NCBI GenBank assembly: GCA_037974665.1
Contig: CM075778.1
Span: 25,300,001 to 25,364,000, forward strand
Reading direction: 5' to 3'
Length of the DNA: 64,000 nucleotides
Source of the DNA: Ehretia macrophylla
Taxonomy: Eukaryota; Streptophyta; Magnoliopsida; Boraginales; Ehretiaceae
Below are positions 55,515-64,000 of this stretch, one piece after another. The notes beneath the pieces are model-generated. The model saw only the letters and a program-made list of their open reading frames with translations, was not told where the DNA came from and searched no databases. The first letter of the stretch is position 1; each line of letters starts with the position of its first letter. Position numbers and translations under genes: made by a program.

Positions 55515-55522
55515 TATAAAAG
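55515..55522 (+). promoter_or_regulatory. TATA box of the Tat/Retand LTR
   Basis: TATAAAAG in AGCCTATAAAAGGCAGAAG, about 214 bp before the LTR end, in the usual place for the U3/R boundary of a Tat LTR. Confidence 0.65.
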
Positions 55523-55730
55523 GCAGAAGATTGAGCAAGGAAAGGGGGAGGTACATCTGATACTTACACTTATACACATATATACATTTCCTTCTCCGCA
55601 GAAGCAGGAAGCTAACTTAAGCATCGGAGTGCTAATACGGGCTAGACCCGTCAACCTCTCTTTGTTTTTGTAGGCATAGAGGCGGAGCGTGAGGACCACT
55701 TGCGGCACGTCATTTTTCTACCTTAACAGG

Positions 55731-55748
55731 TTGGCGCCCACCGTGGGG
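55731..55748 (+). other. Primer-binding site
   Basis: TTGGCGCCCACCGTGGGGCC starts 2 bp after the LTR. The TGGCGCC start pairs with a tRNA ending in GGCGCCA, such as plant tRNA-Asp; the pairing beyond that is imperfect. This sequence is the standard start of the interior in Tat-type elements. Confidence 0.7.
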
Positions 55749-55789
55749 CCGATTCTAAATCCCCCACTGAGAACTCACAAGATCACACC

Positions 55790-58700
55790 ATGGTAACTAC
55801 CCGAAGTCATAATGTTGCAAGCATACATGAAGAAGAGGCTGTAGAACAGCCAAATGTGCAGTTCTGTCCCGGAGAGCCCTCCAACCTCGGACAGACTGAT
55901 CTACCGCCTCCAAGGGTAGAAATACCTACAGGAAACCATCCACCCTACACCAATCCATACACAAATTCATACCCCAGTTACCTAACTACATATCCGCAAA
56001 ACTATTCGCAAGGACCTACTTGGTACCCAGGGTGGCAGTATCCCACTGCCACAACGCAAGCTCCACAAACTAACCAGCCTGTAGATCTTGGATATATCCT
56101 ACAAACCCTGGAGGAGTTGAAAAAAGCCATTAATAACCCAACACCTCAGCCAGCACAACACTTCTCAGAAAACCAACCGCGTCAAACATCGCAGCAAAGT
56201 CCCACACACCAAAAAACCCAACCAACCAAAAGCGCAGCCAACCCAAGAGAATCAGTGCAGCAGATTCATACTGGGGGGCAACATAGAGAGGCAATAAACT
56301 CCACCGGATCTTCACAGGGCTCAGATACAGCAGAACGAGGCCCATCTAGAAGTGGCCAAAGAGAAGGCACTACTTGTACTGTCTCGGTAGCAGGAGCTTT
56401 CAGGGGCCCAAACCCTTTCAATCGTACTATCAATGAAGTTCCAAAGCCCGCGCGATACAAATTTCCATATTTGCCCACCTATGATGGGCATGGGGACCCC
56501 AAAGATCACTTGGAAATTTTCAGACACAAGATGGAGTTCACGGAGTTGCCGGAGGCCTGGGTGTGTAAGGCTTTTGCAGGAACGTTGGTGGAGGCGGCTA
56601 GAGTGTGGTACGACGAATTGAAAAAAGGATCGATCGATTCTTACTCACAACTGACAGAATTGTTTGTAGGAAGATTTTCTTCGGCTATCAAGCCAACACG
56701 TCATACCACCTCGTTGCTCGGTCTAAAGCAAAGAAAGGGAGAAACCCTTCGGCAGTATGCAACCCGTTTTAATGAGGCTACCCTACAATGTACGCAATTT
56801 GATCAGAAATTTGCGATACAGGCGTTTACGAAAGGGGTAACAAATGAATTGCTCCAAGCTTCTCTAGCTAAAAAGACTCCACAAAATATGACAGAATTAA
56901 TGACTAGGGCAGAGAAGTATATCAAAGTAGAAGAGGTGGCGATGGCAGAGAAGGAGGAAGACCCTAGGAGAAAAGGGCAGAGCAGTCAAGCTCATATAAC
57001 CCAGAAAGAAAGAAAGGTTGAGGAGGGCCGACAAGAGCAGAGAGGAAGGGAAAGAAGGGAGCCACCTAGATGGCGGGGGTTCAACAACTATACTCCTTTG
57101 ATGAAACCCAGATCTCAGATATTGGCTGAAATCCCAACACAGATGAACCTTCCAGATCCGCCAAAGATGAGAACAGAAAAGGAGCGCCGTAAGGGCAAAG
57201 GGCAATATTGGAGGTATCACAAAGATTTTGGGCATGATACTGAGGCCTGCAGAAATTTGAAAGATAAGATTGAAGCCCTAATCAAGCGTGGACACCTGCA
57301 AGCCTACGTCAGGAGGGACAACCAGGAGGGGAGACAGAGGGAGAGAAGCCCGAGACACGCTCAAGCAGCACGTGCTCAGGTGGAGGTTGATATGATAACA
57401 GGAGGTATGGCATCGGGAGGGGAAAACCTTCAGGCCAGAAAGGGTTACCGTAGAGCAGGTCACGAAGATCCCCCGATGAAGAGACCAAGGGTGGAAGAAG
57501 ATATCACCTTTGGAGATGAAGATTTGAATGGTCTAGTATTGCCCCATGATGACCCTCTGGTGATTGCAGCAGACATCGCTGGGATCGTGGTGCGCAAGAT
57601 CATGATTGATACAGGAAACTCGGCGGAGGTTCTTTTCCTAAGCACATTTGAGAATATGGGGTTGAAAAGAGAACACTTGAGGATGATGAAGGGGACCTTA
57701 TCAGGTTTCAATGGCAGAGAAGTAAGGCCCGAGGGTATGATAACACTAAAGATGATCCTCGGGCGAAATGAACAGAGCCGTAGTGAGATGCTCTATTTCA
57801 TTGTGATAGATTGTGAATCACCATACAATGGGATATTGGGGAGAGTAGCATTGGAAAAATTCAGAGCAGTGGTGTCCACCTATCACCTGGCCATGAAGTT
57901 CCCATCTGAGGCTGGAATAGTGACGGTTAAAGGTGACCAGAGAAGAGCCCAGGAATGCTACGCAGCTTGTCTGAGGCTGCAAAAAGAGGAGGGGGAACTA
58001 ATTGAAATCCCGGAGAAGAAGGTTAAAAAGGGACACGAATTGAAGAAAGGAGAACCCGCGGAAGAATTGCAGAAAGTAGAACTAACAACTGGAAAGGAGG
58101 TTCAGCTCGGAGCAGAGCTTCCTCAAAACCTGGCGGAAGGTATAACTCATTTCCTGTCTTGTAATAAAGATGTATTTGCTTGGTCTGTACATGATATGAC
58201 AGGAATAGACCCACGAATAGCCGTGCATCAGCTAAAAGTAGACCCAGCATTCAGGACGGTAAAGAAGAAAAGGAGGGTCTTCCATGCAGAAAAAAATCAA
58301 GCAGTCAGAGAAGAAGTAAGTAAATTGTTGAGGGCTGGGCATATACGAGAAGTGGAGTACCCTACCTGGTTGGCAAACATGGTGATGGTTCCAAAGGCAT
58401 CTGGGGCTTGGAGGATGTGTATAGACTTTACAGATTTGAACAGGAGCTGCCCGAAAGACTGCTACCCATTGCCTAGGATAGATCAAATGGTGGATGCTAC
58501 CTCAGGTTTCGAGATGCTGTCATTCATGGATGCCTTCAAAGGGTACAACCAGATTAGGATGGCACCAGGAGATGAGGAGAAAACCGCGTTCATAACAGAC
58601 CGAGGGGTGTTTTGCTATATGGTAATGCCATTCGGTTTGAAGAACGCAGGAGCTTGTTACCAGCGCATGATGGACAAGGTTTTCAAGGAGCAGTTGGGGC

Positions 58701-61246
58701 AAAATATGGAGGTGTATGTTGATGACATGTTGGTGAAAAGTAAGAAGGCAGAGACTCACATCGAGGATCTGTCCGAGGCATTCTCGGTAATGAGGAAAGT
58801 CGGCATCAAACTAAATCCTGAGAAATGTGCTTTTGGGGTTCAGGCAGGGAAATTTTTGGGTTTCATGGTTACTCGAAGAGGCATCGAAGCTAATCCAGAA
58901 AAGGTGCAAGCCATTTTGGACCTTGAGCCACCCAGAAGTGTTAAGGATGTTCAGAAATTGACGGGAAAGATAGCAGCCTTAAGCAGATTCATGGCTAGGT
59001 CAGCAGACAGGTGTGCTCCTCTGTTCAAAATTCTGCGTAAACCAAAGAATTTTCAGTGGACGGTAGAATGTCAAGAAGCTTTTGAAAAATTGAAGGAGTA
59101 CCTAAGCTCGGCACCTTTGATGTCCAGACCAGAGCCCAGTGAGACTTTGTACGTATATTTGGCAGTATCCCCAGTAGCTGTGGCAGCAGCACTAGTACGA
59201 CAGGATGGAAAACAGCAGAGGCCAGTTTACTATATCAGCCAAATACTTAAAGGAGCTGAGCTGAGGTATCCTCCTGTAGAGCGAATGACATTAGCTCTAC
59301 TGGTGGCCTCAAGAAAGCTTAGACATTACTTTGAGGCACACCCCATATGTGTTATGACAGACATGCCGTTTAAACAGATGCTGCAAAAACCAGAAGCATC
59401 AGGAAGGCTCCTAAAGTGGTCTGTGGAGTTGAGCCAATTTGACATCACATTCAGACCAAGGACTGCGATAAAAGCTCAAGTTGTGGCAGATTTCATAGTG
59501 GAATTCACAGGAGAGCCATCTACGGCTAATCCAAGGCCGTGGAAAATTTGGGTAGATGGAGCCTCAGGAAAAAGCGGCAGCGGAGCTGGAGTCATACTTC
59601 GAGATCCAGATGGCGGCGAATTACAGTTCGCTTTGAAGTTCCGCTTCTCAGCCTCAAATAATGAGGCTGAATATGAAGCCCTTATTGCAGGTATTAAAAC
59701 AGCTCAGGCGATGGGGGCTGATGCAATAGAAGCTCACACAGACTCACAATTGGTGGCAAGCCAAATAGAAGGAGAGTACGAAGCCAAAGATGAAACCATG
59801 GCGGCTTACTTAGCCAAAGTAAAAAGTATAGTGGCAGGATTGAATCAATTCACAATCAGCCATATACCCCGGACGGAGAACGAGAAAGCAGATGTTCTCT
59901 CAAAGCTTGCAGTAGGAGTAACGGGGCCAATAACGATAGAGGTGGAGGAGGTTTTTGAGCCAAGCATAGTCCGGAAGCGCGAGGAGGTAGCCCAGGTGGA
60001 ACACAGTGAGTCATGGATGTTGCCTATGGTCGATTTTCTTGAAAAGGGGATCTTACCGGAAAATAGTGAAGAGGCAAGAAAGATGAAAAACCGAGCTCCA
60101 AAATATGTAATGCTCGGAAAGCAACTGTATCGAAAAGCATTTACTTGGCCCATGCTGAAGTGTGTAGACAAAGGTGAGGGCGATTATATACTCAGAGAAA
60201 TGTACGAGAGGATTTGCGGTAATCACATAGGCCACAGAGCTTTGGCTCGAAAGATATTGAGATATGGGTATTTCTGGCCAACCCTGAATGAGGACGCTCG
60301 GCGCTTGGTGCAAAAATGCGATACATGCCAGAGATTCTCAAGAATTCCACGACAACCTGCAGTGGAGTTGACTGTGATGGTAAGCCCCTGCCCATTCGCT
60401 CAGTGGGGTCTGGATATATTAGGACCTTTCCCAATGAGCACAGGTCAGAGGGTCAAATGTTTTGTGATGGTGGATTACTTTACCAAATGGGTGGAAGCCG
60501 AGCCCGTCGCCAAGACTACAGATAGGAATGCTTGGAATTTTGTGTGGAAACATGTTGTATGCAGATTTGGAATTCCAAGAGTGATAGTTACAGATCACGG
60601 GACCCAGTTCGATTGCCACTATTTTAGGAAACAATGCTCAGAGTTAGGCGTTTCCCTTAGATTTGCTTCTGTAGCACATCCGCAAACTAATGGTCAAGTA
60701 GAGAACGCTAACAGATCTATTTTGCAGGGTCTGAAAAAGAAGCTGGCAGCCGCCAAAGGCCTCTGGGCCGAAGTTTTGCCAGAAGTGCTATGGGGACACA
60801 GAACAACGCCAAACGAGTCGACAGGCGAAACCCCTTTCAGCCTAACATTCGGGGTAGATGCTGCTCTACCTGTAGAAATTGGCTCGACAAGCCAAAGAGT
60901 CGCTGAGTATGAAGAAGAAGTTAATAACCAGGCCCTACGAGAAGACCTGGATTTGGTGGAAGAATTTAGAGAGAAAGCTAGAATAAAGATGCTCGAAGGC
61001 AAAAGGGCTAAGACTAGGAAGTTCGAAAAGAAAGTAAGGAGCAGAGAACTTAAAGAGGGGGATCTAGTCCTCAGAAGAGCAATCTTCAAACCTGATTCAA
61101 ATCAGGGAAAAGTCGGACCAAACTGGGAAGGCCCATACACGATAATTAAAGAGGTCAAACCCGGAACTTACAGGCTCAAAGACCTCGATAGCAAGGAGCT
61201 AAGAAATGCGTGGCATGTGGAGCATCTAAGAAAATATTGCATGTAA
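55790..61246 (+). CDS. Gag-pol polyprotein of Tat/Retand Ty3 element
   Basis: One open frame of 1,818 codons. A Pro/Gln-rich N-terminal part is followed by gag (about residues 210-390: YKFPYLPTYDGHGDPKDHLE, AARVWYDELKKGSI, ETLRQYATRFNEA) and a Cys/His-type segment (YWRYHKDFGHDTEAC, about 473-487). The protease has IDTGNSAEVLF with Asp-607. Reverse transcriptase has MVPKASGAWRMCIDFTDLN and the active-site YVDD at 976-979. Two RNase H regions follow; the second (WVDGASGKSGSGAGV, about 1,254, then EAHTDSQLVASQIEGEYEA) is the extra archaeal-type RNase H that marks the Tat clade. Integrase has the H/H/C/C finger (GNHIGHRALARK, CDTCQRF) and the D, D-35-E residues (WGLDILGPFP, VTDHGTQF with Asp-1602, NGQVENAN with Glu-1638). 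Proteins like this copy the element RNA and insert it in the genome. The frame looks whole. Confidence 0.93.
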   Translation: MVTTRSHNVASIHEEEAVEQPNVQFCPGEPSNLGQTDLPPPRVEIPTGNHPPYTNPYTNSYPSYLTTYPQNYSQGPTWYPGWQYPTATTQAPQTNQPVDLGYILQTLEELKKAINNPTPQPAQHFSENQPRQTSQQSPTHQKTQPTKSAANPRESVQQIHTGGQHREAINSTGSSQGSDTAERGPSRSGQREGTTCTVSVAGAFRGPNPFNRTINEVPKPARYKFPYLPTYDGHGDPKDHLEIFRHKMEFTELPEAWVCKAFAGTLVEAARVWYDELKKGSIDSYSQLTELFVGRFSSAIKPTRHTTSLLGLKQRKGETLRQYATRFNEATLQCTQFDQKFAIQAFTKGVTNELLQASLAKKTPQNMTELMTRAEKYIKVEEVAMAEKEEDPRRKGQSSQAHITQKERKVEEGRQEQRGRERREPPRWRGFNNYTPLMKPRSQILAEIPTQMNLPDPPKMRTEKERRKGKGQYWRYHKDFGHDTEACRNLKDKIEALIKRGHLQAYVRRDNQEGRQRERSPRHAQAARAQVEVDMITGGMASGGENLQARKGYRRAGHEDPPMKRPRVEEDITFGDEDLNGLVLPHDDPLVIAADIAGIVVRKIMIDTGNSAEVLFLSTFENMGLKREHLRMMKGTLSGFNGREVRPEGMITLKMILGRNEQSRSEMLYFIVIDCESPYNGILGRVALEKFRAVVSTYHLAMKFPSEAGIVTVKGDQRRAQECYAACLRLQKEEGELIEIPEKKVKKGHELKKGEPAEELQKVELTTGKEVQLGAELPQNLAEGITHFLSCNKDVFAWSVHDMTGIDPRIAVHQLKVDPAFRTVKKKRRVFHAEKNQAVREEVSKLLRAGHIREVEYPTWLANMVMVPKASGAWRMCIDFTDLNRSCPKDCYPLPRIDQMVDATSGFEMLSFMDAFKGYNQIRMAPGDEEKTAFITDRGVFCYMVMPFGLKNAGACYQRMMDKVFKEQLGQNMEVYVDDMLVKSKKAETHIEDLSEAFSVMRKVGIKLNPEKCAFGVQAGKFLGFMVTRRGIEANPEKVQAILDLEPPRSVKDVQKLTGKIAALSRFMARSADRCAPLFKILRKPKNFQWTVECQEAFEKLKEYLSSAPLMSRPEPSETLYVYLAVSPVAVAAALVRQDGKQQRPVYYISQILKGAELRYPPVERMTLALLVASRKLRHYFEAHPICVMTDMPFKQMLQKPEASGRLLKWSVELSQFDITFRPRTAIKAQVVADFIVEFTGEPSTANPRPWKIWVDGASGKSGSGAGVILRDPDGGELQFALKFRFSASNNEAEYEALIAGIKTAQAMGADAIEAHTDSQLVASQIEGEYEAKDETMAAYLAKVKSIVAGLNQFTISHIPRTENEKADVLSKLAVGVTGPITIEVEEVFEPSIVRKREEVAQVEHSESWMLPMVDFLEKGILPENSEEARKMKNRAPKYVMLGKQLYRKAFTWPMLKCVDKGEGDYILREMYERICGNHIGHRALARKILRYGYFWPTLNEDARRLVQKCDTCQRFSRIPRQPAVELTVMVSPCPFAQWGLDILGPFPMSTGQRVKCFVMVDYFTKWVEAEPVAKTTDRNAWNFVWKHVVCRFGIPRVIVTDHGTQFDCHYFRKQCSELGVSLRFASVAHPQTNGQVENANRSILQGLKKKLAAAKGLWAEVLPEVLWGHRTTPNESTGETPFSLTFGVDAALPVEIGSTSQRVAEYEEEVNNQALREDLDLVEEFREKARIKMLEGKRAKTRKFEKKVRSRELKEGDLVLRRAIFKPDSNQGKVGPNWEGPYTIIKEVKPGTYRLKDLDSKELRNAWHVEHLRKYCM

Positions 61247-61625
61247 TCATTTTCCTTGAATATTTGGGTACTATTTATGATTATTTCTTCTTTTCGTCCA
61301 AAGTTTCCGTTAGTAATTGTAGAAGAGGAAAATTAAGTCCCAATAGAGGGAAGCCGAGGGTCAAGGCAATGGGGCACGACTCCCAAGATCTAGACCAATG
61401 AGCACGATCCTCGAGGTCCAAGGCTAGGGGCACGACCCCTCCCAAAGCCATCAAATTATCCTTCAATCAGATAAAGAGTTTTGAAAAGGCATGACCTAAC
61501 AAAACTAAATACGAAAAAAGGAAACAATAAATCAACAAAAAGAGAAACTCTTTTCATTAAAGACGAAAGTCTTCATTACAAAAGGCAAAAAAAAAAAAAA
61601 AAAAATACTTTACATACAATGCCTA
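61247..61625. other. Convergent 3' region between gag-pol and the antisense gene
   Basis: 379 bp separate the two facing stop codons. It holds 'gggcacgactcccaagatc' and 'gggcacgacccctcccaaa' words and an A-run at 61,588-61,605. Transcripts from both strands would overlap here. No coding part was recognised. Confidence 0.6.
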
Positions 61626-64000
61626 TCACTCATCCTCAGAGCTCGAAGAGTCATCAAAACGTACATTCTCCCTAAGAATTAAACCATGCCTTTTGGCATA
61701 ACGATCAAGTTTCTTCTGAAGCGCAGCAGTGACGTCATTCGTGGTGTCAGCAACAGATTGAGCATAAAGACTCTTCAAATCATCTTTGTATCCCTGCCCA
61801 TAACGGAAATCCTCTACTGCCTGTTTCTTTATATCCTCTAGAGAAGCTTGCAGATCTCTGAATTGAATTTCCACGGAACCACGAGCTGTCTCTGATACCT
61901 CTAACTCAGACTGAAGTCTCTTATACTCAGACTGAAGCCTCTCACACTCAGCCTTGGCCTCCTCTTGAGCCCGCAGGGAGGCCATCCAGTCAGTCCGAAG
62001 TTGACGACACTTAGAAGTTGCTGAAGCAGCCTCTTCTCGAGCTATTCTAGTTGTCTCGCGAGTGGCAATAAGCTCGGTCTGGATTGCAGCCTCCGAGCTC
62101 CTGGAACGCTCCTCAAATTCCTTAAAAGCAGCCTCAGCCCCAGCAAGTCGCTGCTCATATTGTTCTACAAAGCGGTAGGCCACACTAAGACCCACGGACA
62201 TCTGTGACAAACAAAGCAAGGTCGGAAAAGCGCAACTCATATAAAAATAAAAAAAAAATTAAAAAAACGCGTACCTTGTGCCGGGCCTTTTCAAAAGCTT
62301 GTTGAGCAATGAAGTGTAACTGATCCCTCGGAAGATCATCCAGGGAACTCACCACAGTATCAGGATCCTCAGGAACAAGGGGAGACCTTGGACGAGGCTG
62401 AGTCGAGCCCTCAGAAGCAGGTCGAGATTTCGGACGAAGCGGGTCAGAAGATCTGGCAATAGAAAGAGGTGCGTCCTTAACCAAACCACTGCCCTCGGGC
62501 ATGACACCAAGCACCTCTCCATAAGCGAGATTTTTACGAACGTCAGCAACCTCTTTAAAGGCCTCAAATCTTCGAGCATTGCTTTCAGGAGTAGGCAAAG
62601 AGAAATCCTGCAGGACAAAGGGCTCAATCGGAGTATACTCGGATGAACTATCTGACTGAATTACTTTCTTTCGTGGCCGAGCAACCTTCTTTAGTTTTTT
62701 GCTGGGACCACCTTTAACCTTCTTCTTTTCAGCTCGTTCAGCAGCGCGGGCTCTTTGTGCCTCAGCTCGGGATTCCAGAGCAACCGCTTTAACCGGATCG
62801 AGTCTACCAGCCCTGGTGGATCGAGCCCCGGAAGCGCCAAGAGGCATTTGCTGCTGAGCCTCTGGGATAGCGGTACCTGCAACGGCAAAATAAAGAGTCA
62901 GCTATGCAAAAAGAGAAGCTTAAAAATACATGTACGAAAATTTTAATTACCTTCATGGATCAGAACATCAGCCTGGAACCCAGTAACTGGAGAAGATGGA
63001 ACCGCAGCAACAGGGCATCCATGTAATGGAGAGTGAGCAGCAGCCGAAGGTCCCACCTCGGCATTAACATACCTCAACTGACCATAAATGCCAGAAGCTA
63101 GAATAGCTTCACGTGTTAAATAGGGGATGCCGCACACAGGCCGAGCTCGACGAAGAATGAAAGAAGTCATAAGCCTCTCGGCTGGGGTCAGGAGAGGAGG
63201 CTCGCGATAAGCATCAAGCTCAGTGCGTGGTAAATGCCTGAAAAGTCTTCTGACTGAACATTTGAAAGGATGAGTGACGAATACAAACTTGTTATGCCAT
63301 CCTCGGTTGCTAGAAGGCCAATTTAAAACTAAACGATGACTGGGCCTAGCGGAGAAAGAGTAGACACCAAAATTCTTGGAGTCATGAATCAATTGATGAA
63401 AGTGTCGGAAGAGGTTAAGGCTCGGAGTAAGACCAAGCGACTTGACCCAAACATAATAACCTACTACCTCCCTCCAGCCGTTAGGAGCAAGTTGACAAGG
63501 AGCAATGTCAAAGAAATTAAAGATGCGAACAATAAAGGCCGGGAGAGGAAGATGAAGAAACTGAAGAGCGAGATAGGGTAAGGCCACTTCCCCTACCCCG
63601 GGTCGACATGCCACATCCTTATGGCGAGGAATTCTGATTTCGTAATCATGAGGAAAGACACCTTCGTTGCAAAGCTCGTGCAATTCGGCTTCGCCAAAGG
63701 TACAATTGTAATGCAAGGCAGAAAAATCAGTTTGGGCGTCAGGGTCAAGATCAGGTGTTACGGCCCTAGAAGGAGGAGGAGACGGCTCGGGTATTTCAGG
63801 AATCATCTCTAGAGTAATGTAAGGAAGAAAAGGATTCGGATCACATTGAGGGATAGTTTGAGAAGTTTTGGACTCAGTAGGATTAGAAGGACTAGACTCC
63901 GAAGGCCCGACCCTATCAGTCCTAAAAGACCTAAGGCGTCGAGCGGGAACAGGAACCCCAAGGGGTGGAGGTGAAAAAGATGGGGGAATAGCTGAGACTA
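61626..64000 (-). CDS. Antisense gene of the Tat/Retand element, three exons, runs off right edge
   Basis: Read leftwards, exon-like blocks are 64,000-62,951 (donor GAAG|GTAATT), 62,876-62,275 (acceptor TTGCAG, donor CAAG|GTACGC) and 62,201-61,626 (acceptor TCACAG; stop TGA). They keep one phase across both introns (74 and 73 bp). About 740 residues are in the window; the N-terminus lies outside. Block 1 holds a Ser/Pro-rich head and a domain with LHELCNEGVFPHDYEIRIPR, IFNFFDIAPCQLAPNGWREV and HRLVLNWPSSNRGWHNKFVF, resembling the plant 'putative gypsy type transposon' domain (Pfam Transposase_28). Block 2 is Lys/Ala-rich with a KKVKGGPSKKLKKVARPRKK nuclear-signal-like stretch. Block 3 is a long coiled coil (EQRLAGAEAAFKEFEERSRS onward) ending DSSSSEDE. 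Antisense ORFs at this place are known in Retand-type elements; their function is not established. Confidence 0.8.

Larger units (their letters stand above)
54863..55728 (+). repeat. 5' LTR of the Tat/Retand element
   Basis: The right end is fixed by ACCTTAACA at 55,728 just before the primer site. The left end is set at the TG of TGACATCC, the first plausible start after CACTA-like sequence, and is less certain. U3 holds the dyad array at 54,953-55,196, and a TATA box lies at 55,515. Confidence 0.6.
54863..64000 (+). mobile_element. Ty3/Gypsy element, Tat (Retand) lineage, looks whole in the window
   Basis: The 5' LTR (about 54,863-55,728), a primer site, one long gag-pol frame and a large antisense gene follow in the order known for Retand-type Tat elements. 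The 3' LTR lies beyond the right edge, so LTR age cannot be read. The unbroken gag-pol frame and intact exon phase of the antisense gene point to a young copy. It lies inside or against the CACTA remnant at 54,590-54,860 and is thus younger than it. Confidence 0.85.

Noticed and set aside
1-64000. tRNA, rRNA and CRISPR-like arrays
   Set aside because: No cloverleaf-like segment with A and B boxes, no rRNA-like block and no evenly spaced unique spacers were seen. The regular repeats present are subterminal arrays, LTR arrays or MITE units.

Overview
The window is plant nuclear DNA, AT-rich and very repeat-dense. Two host genes support this: a plastid acetyl-CoA carboxylase biotin carboxyl carrier protein (BCCP) and a NAC-domain gene, both with introns. 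Almost everything else is transposable element. The mix (Tat/Retand Ty3 elements with an antisense gene, SIRE-, Tork- and Ale-like Copia elements, CACTA, hAT, PIF and Mutator-like MITEs) fits a repeat-rich angiosperm, probably a eudicot; the species cannot be told from this sequence.

Layout. 1-3,860: ends of two Ty3-type LTR elements. 3,900-4,750: minus-strand L1 LINE tail. 4,864-10,207: a minus-strand SIRE-like Copia element with both LTRs, primer site, gag and a 5-bp target duplication. 11,174-17,013: hAT and Mutator-like MITEs, an inverted-repeat block around an RNase H fragment, and a 1-kb TTTGGTTC-ended element. 17,330-19,910: Copia LTR and gag remnants, then a CACTA end. 20,431-22,962: foldback and inverted-repeat elements. 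24,365-26,330: NAC gene (minus). 26,966-30,345: a second TTTGGTTC element and a Tork-like Copia remnant. 30,740-39,388: CACTA ends and a decayed CACTA element with both of its genes. 40,626-48,010: BCCP (minus), six exons in phase, with introns packed with elements. 50,410-54,860: MITEs and a second CACTA remnant split by two hAT MITEs. From about 54,863 to beyond the right edge: a Tat/Retand Ty3 element that looks whole in the window, with a 1,818-aa gag-pol and a three-exon antisense gene.

How the parts relate. BCCP carries the biotin of plastid acetyl-CoA carboxylase and is the only clear housekeeping gene. Its reading phase is kept across all introns despite insertion of three Mutator-like MITEs and a Copia remnant. 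The rest is a record of nested insertions, several of which can be ordered because target duplications are still visible. No tRNA, rRNA, CRISPR or bacterial-type feature was found.
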